Source: Antarcticimicrobium sp. (GTDB lineage: Bacteria > Pseudomonadota > Alphaproteobacteria > Rhodobacterales > Rhodobacteraceae). From it: a stretch of 64,000 bases of DNA. The translations under genes were made by a program, and so were the position numbers. This document shows, piece after piece, positions 61,093-64,000 of the stretch (its first letter is position 1; every line of letters starts with the position of its first letter). Location of the stretch: the NCBI RefSeq assembly GCF_029212575.1, contig NZ_JARGPK010000019.1:44676-108675 (forward strand), given 5' to 3'. The notes under the pieces were generated by a model. The model saw only the letters and a list, made by a program, of their open reading frames with translations. It made no database searches and was not told where the DNA came from.

Positions 61093-61671
61093 ATGAAAAA
61101 CGCGATCCAATCCCATCGGCTGACCCGGCGCGGGTTTGCCCTGAGCGCCCTTTCCGCCCTGGGCGTGACCGCAGCCTGCGGCAACGGCGTGGGCACCAAC
61201 AAGGCCGCCAAGATCGACGCGCGCGTCGATGCAACGCTGAACCAGATGTACGCCCGCTATCCCAATACGGTGACGCTGGCCGAGAAATCCACCGGCATGC
61301 TGGTGATGCCGCTGGTGACCGAGGCGGGCCTCGGGCTCGGCGGGGCCTATGGCCGCGGTGCGCTGCGGGTCAACGGCGCCACGGTCGATTACTATTCCAC
61401 CGTCAAGGGCAGCGCCGGGTTCCAGATCGGTGCCCAGCAATACGCCCATGTGCTGTTCTTCATGACCGAGGACGCGCTACTTGAATTCCGCCGATCTTCC
61501 GGCTGGGCTGCGGGGGGCGATCTGGAATACGTGATCCGCGACGAGGGCGATTCCATCGCGGCCGATACCAACACGCTGCGCTCGCCGATCATCGCCGCAG
61601 TCTTCGGACGGGCCGGGCTGCGCTTGGGCGCGACGTTGGAAGGCACGAAATACACCCGGATCATTCCCTGA
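61093..61671 (+). CDS. SYLF/YSC84-domain lipoprotein, possibly Tat-exported
   Basis: The 192-residue protein has a twin-arginine-like N-terminus (LTRRGFALSALSALG) and a lipobox ending at Cys29 (VTAAC). The SYLF/Ysc84 pattern follows: AEKSTGMLVMPLVTEAGLGLGGAYGRGAL, YYSTVKGSAGFQIGAQQYAHVLFFMTEDALLEF. SYLF domains bind phosphoinositides in eukaryotes; bacterial members are of unknown role, probably membrane associated. The ribosome site before the ATG at 61093 is weak. Confidence 0.83.
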   Translation: MKNAIQSHRLTRRGFALSALSALGVTAACGNGVGTNKAAKIDARVDATLNQMYARYPNTVTLAEKSTGMLVMPLVTEAGLGLGGAYGRGALRVNGATVDYYSTVKGSAGFQIGAQQYAHVLFFMTEDALLEFRRSSGWAAGGDLEYVIRDEGDSIAADTNTLRSPIIAAVFGRAGLRLGATLEGTKYTRIIP

Positions 61672-61743
61672 TACATTGCGCCGCTGGGCAGTTGAGATGG
61701 CTTTCGCCACCCAGGGATATCGCCTAGGTTGAAATCGACCGAG

Positions 61744-61763
61744 GGGCGGCGCTCTTGCCGCCC
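61744..61763 (+). terminator. Hairpin between SYLF and penicillin acylase genes
   Basis: GGGCGGC (61744-61750) and GCCGCCC (61757-61763) form a perfect 7-bp stem with a 6-base loop. No T-run follows, so termination is uncertain. Confidence 0.3.
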
Positions 61764-61797
61764 GGATGAGCGGGCCGACGCCGCAGGCGGGGGAAAG

Positions 61798-64000
61798 ATG
61801 AGGCAGATTTTTCGTTGGTTGCTGCGGATCGCCGCCGGCCTGGTGGCGCTGGTGGTCCTGGCCGTCGGGCTGGTCTATTTCCTGGCCAGCCAGTCCTTGC
61901 CCGACTATGACCAGACCGAGAAGGTCGCTGGCCTGACGGCCCCGGTTGAGATCATCCGCGACAACGCCAATGTGCCGCATATCTTCGGCGAAAGCGATCC
62001 GGACGTCTACTTCGGCCTGGGCTATGCCCATGCGCAGGATCGTCTGTGGCAGATGACGATGATGCGCCGGACCGTGCAGGGGCGGCTTTCCGAAGTGTTT
62101 GGCGCGCGCACGGTACGGATCGACCGGCTGTTGCGGCGGCTTGACCTCTATCGGCTCGCGCAGCAATCGGTCGCGGTTCAGGATGCCTATACCACGGCCG
62201 CGCTCGAGGCTTATTCCGCCGGCGTCAATGCCCGTCTGAACGAGATCAACGATGAGGCCTTGGGGCGCGGCGCGCCCGAGATGTTCCTGTTCAACGCCCC
62301 GGTCGCGCCATGGCAGCCGGCGGATTCGCTCGCCATGATCAAGCTGATGGGGCTGCAACTGAGCGGGCATATGGAAGAAGAGGTCCTGCGCGCGCGCACC
62401 TCGCTGATGCTGGACGACGATGCGCGGCTGCGCGACATCCTGCCCGATGCGCCGGGCACCGGCATCGCGGCCCTGCCGGAATACGCGGCGCTGTTTCCCG
62501 GCCTGCCCCGCTACGCCGAGGGGGAGCAAGCCCCCGACGATCCGCTCTGGCCGTTCCCGCGGCGCGGGCTGGCGGGCGCGTCCAATGCCTGGGCCGCCGC
62601 GCCGTCGCGTTCGGCCTCGGGGGGGACATTACTGGCCAATGACCCGCACCTGGGTTTTTCCGCGCCCTCGACCTGGTATCTCGCGCGGCTCGAACTGCAA
62701 TCCGGCGGCGTGATCGGTGCCAGCATCCCGGGCATTCCGGCAATCCTGACCGGGCGCAGCCGCAAGCTGGGCTGGGGCGTGACCTCGTCCTATCTCGACG
62801 ATCAGGACGTGTTCATCGAGAAGGTGAACCCGCAGAACCCGGACGAGTACCTGACCCCTGACGGGTTCAAGACATTCGAGAGCCGCCCCTCGATCATCCA
62901 GATCAAGGACGCCGCCCCGATCACCCTGACCCTGCGCTGGACCGAGAACGGCCCGGTGCTGCCCGGCAGCCACTACAAGCTGGAGACGGTGACGCCGCCC
63001 GGACATGTCGCCGCCCTTGGCTGGACCGTGCTCGATCCCCAGGACACGACGGTGAGCGCGGCGATGGCGCTGATGCGCGCGGAAACCGTGCAGCAGGCGA
63101 TCACCGCCGGCGAACGCTATATCGCGCCGTCGCAGAACCTGATGCTGATCGACCGCGAGACCATCGCCTTCAAGACCATCGGCGCAGCGCCCCGGCGCGA
63201 CCCCCGGCAACAGAGCAAGGGGCGGCTTCCGGTGCAGGGCTGGCGCGCCGAGAACCGCTGGCAAGGTCGCCAACCCTATGCCTCGAATCCGGAATTCGTC
63301 AGCCCGCGCGGCGGGATCCTGGGCAATACCAACAACAAGGTGCTCGAACGCCCGTTTCCCAACCATATCTCCTACCTCTGGGGTGACACTCAGCGGATCA
63401 ACCGCTGGCAGCGGCTGATGCAGGCCCGCCAGGTCCATACCCGCGACAGTTTCATCGAGGCGCAGCTCGACACCGTGAGCTTTACCGCCCGCTCGCTGCT
63501 GCCGCTGATCGGGGCCGACCTGTGGTTCACCGGCGAGGCGGCGCCCGACGGCACCCCCGAACGACAACGCCAGATCGCGCTGTCGCTGCTGGCCGAGTGG
63601 AACGGCGAGATGAACGAGCATCTGCCCGAGCCGCTGATCTACGCCGCATGGCTGCGCGCCCTGCAAACCCGGCTGATCGAGGATGAGATGGGCCCGCTGG
63701 CGACAGAGTTCAAACATGTCGATCCGGTCTTTGTCGAACGCGTCTACCGGAACATCGACGGTGCCGGGATCTGGTGCGACGTGCGCCAGAGCGCCCCGCG
63801 CGAGACCTGCACCGACATGGCCCGGCTGGCGCTGGACGACGCGCTGGTCTGGATCGGCGAGAATTTCGGCGGCGCGCTGGAGAGCCTGCGCTGGGGCGAC
63901 GCGCACCAGGCCACGCATGACCATCCCGTGCTGGGTGAGGTGCCGGTGCTGCGCTATTTCGTCAACATCCGCCAGTCGACCAGCGGCGGCGACAACACGC
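61798..64000 (+). CDS. Penicillin acylase-family (Ntn) amidohydrolase, 3' truncated by window
   Basis: The ATG at 61798 with GGGGGA upstream opens a frame that stays open to the window end (734 codons seen). A membrane anchor or signal comes first (about residues 5-30), then the alpha-chain start (VEIIRDNANVPHIFGESDPDVYFGLGYAHAQDRLWQM in pieces from about 51). The autoproteolysis and nucleophile site is GASNAWA, with Ser262 as the N-terminal residue of the beta chain. LANDPHLGFSAPSTWY and GWGVTSSYLDDQDVFIEK follow. Such enzymes hydrolyse amides such as penicillins, or acyl-homoserine lactones; the substrate is open. It is periplasmic. The C-terminus is missing. Confidence 0.9.
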   Translation, partial: MRQIFRWLLRIAAGLVALVVLAVGLVYFLASQSLPDYDQTEKVAGLTAPVEIIRDNANVPHIFGESDPDVYFGLGYAHAQDRLWQMTMMRRTVQGRLSEVFGARTVRIDRLLRRLDLYRLAQQSVAVQDAYTTAALEAYSAGVNARLNEINDEALGRGAPEMFLFNAPVAPWQPADSLAMIKLMGLQLSGHMEEEVLRARTSLMLDDDARLRDILPDAPGTGIAALPEYAALFPGLPRYAEGEQAPDDPLWPFPRRGLAGASNAWAAAPSRSASGGTLLANDPHLGFSAPSTWYLARLELQSGGVIGASIPGIPAILTGRSRKLGWGVTSSYLDDQDVFIEKVNPQNPDEYLTPDGFKTFESRPSIIQIKDAAPITLTLRWTENGPVLPGSHYKLETVTPPGHVAALGWTVLDPQDTTVSAAMALMRAETVQQAITAGERYIAPSQNLMLIDRETIAFKTIGAAPRRDPRQQSKGRLPVQGWRAENRWQGRQPYASNPEFVSPRGGILGNTNNKVLERPFPNHISYLWGDTQRINRWQRLMQARQVHTRDSFIEAQLDTVSFTARSLLPLIGADLWFTGEAAPDGTPERQRQIALSLLAEWNGEMNEHLPEPLIYAAWLRALQTRLIEDEMGPLATEFKHVDPVFVERVYRNIDGAGIWCDVRQSAPRETCTDMARLALDDALVWIGENFGGALESLRWGDAHQATHDHPVLGEVPVLRYFVNIRQSTSGGDNT

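Overview
The window is 64 kb of gap-poor, GC-rich bacterial chromosome. It reads as an alphaproteobacterium of the Rhodobacteraceae (Roseobacter group). The basis is the overall codon bias, a metal-site-free HemB, a type-2 CtaA, the gene order bdhA-patatin, and a GC-rich intergenic element with the AATACTCCGGGGG core common in that family. No rRNA, tRNA, prophage, insertion sequence or CRISPR array was seen, and nearly all sequence is protein coding with many 1-4 bp start/stop overlaps.

Layout. 1-1387: end of an FtsX-type permease and a lipocalin-like AttH/CrtC-type protein. 1395-3973 (minus): galB-galC-galD, the lower gallate/protocatechuate meta-cleavage steps. 4131-6000: a possible leader ORF with hairpin, a ProC-like dehydrogenase and a ureohydrolase. 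6141-11254: an acyl-CoA synthetase, a fused ketoacid dehydrogenase E1, an E2 and a free acyl carrier protein, all overlapping by 4 bp or nearly adjacent. 11251-12537: an M20 amidohydrolase. 12722-19591: secreted proteins of unknown role next to an epimerase, a HAD-UbiA fusion and a GtrA protein, probably a polyprenyl-linked glycan module.

20648-28530: a LysR gene divergent from a polar amino-acid ABC importer that continues into creatininase-family, class III aminotransferase, CoA-transferase and M20 deacylase genes, probably a dedicated catabolic operon for an unidentified substrate. 28535-32995 (minus): glpD, an M32 carboxypeptidase and ctaA. 33177-35274: three tandem exported SH3b proteins with different low-complexity tails. 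35287-38759: a TrmJ-like methyltransferase, a ThiE-like protein, and a divergent HupE/UreJ and DUF4198 pair suggestive of metal uptake. 38808-40618: pseudouridine kinase-like and glycosidase genes. 40707-43769: DUF502, then an octaheme tetrathionate-reductase-type cytochrome and a cytochrome b behind two CRP/FNR-type palindromes.

43776-45580 (minus): bdhA and a patatin-like hydrolase, preceded by a strong candidate small RNA or attenuator at 45743-45818. 45931-54096: a YejA-like binding protein, an XRE-cupin regulator, a translationally coupled trio (AMP ligase, DsbA-family isomerase, two-TM ion channel), an MFS exporter and a TPR protein. 54109-61671: mfd, a small membrane protein, hemB, a serralysin-type RTX protease and a SYLF lipoprotein. 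The window ends inside a penicillin acylase-type gene.

The most interesting unexplained items are the ACP-linked dehydrogenase cluster, the LysR/ABC catabolic operon, the glycan module with its secreted FGE-like partner, and the 45.7 kb small RNA candidate. All assignments come from reading the sequence; no database search was run.
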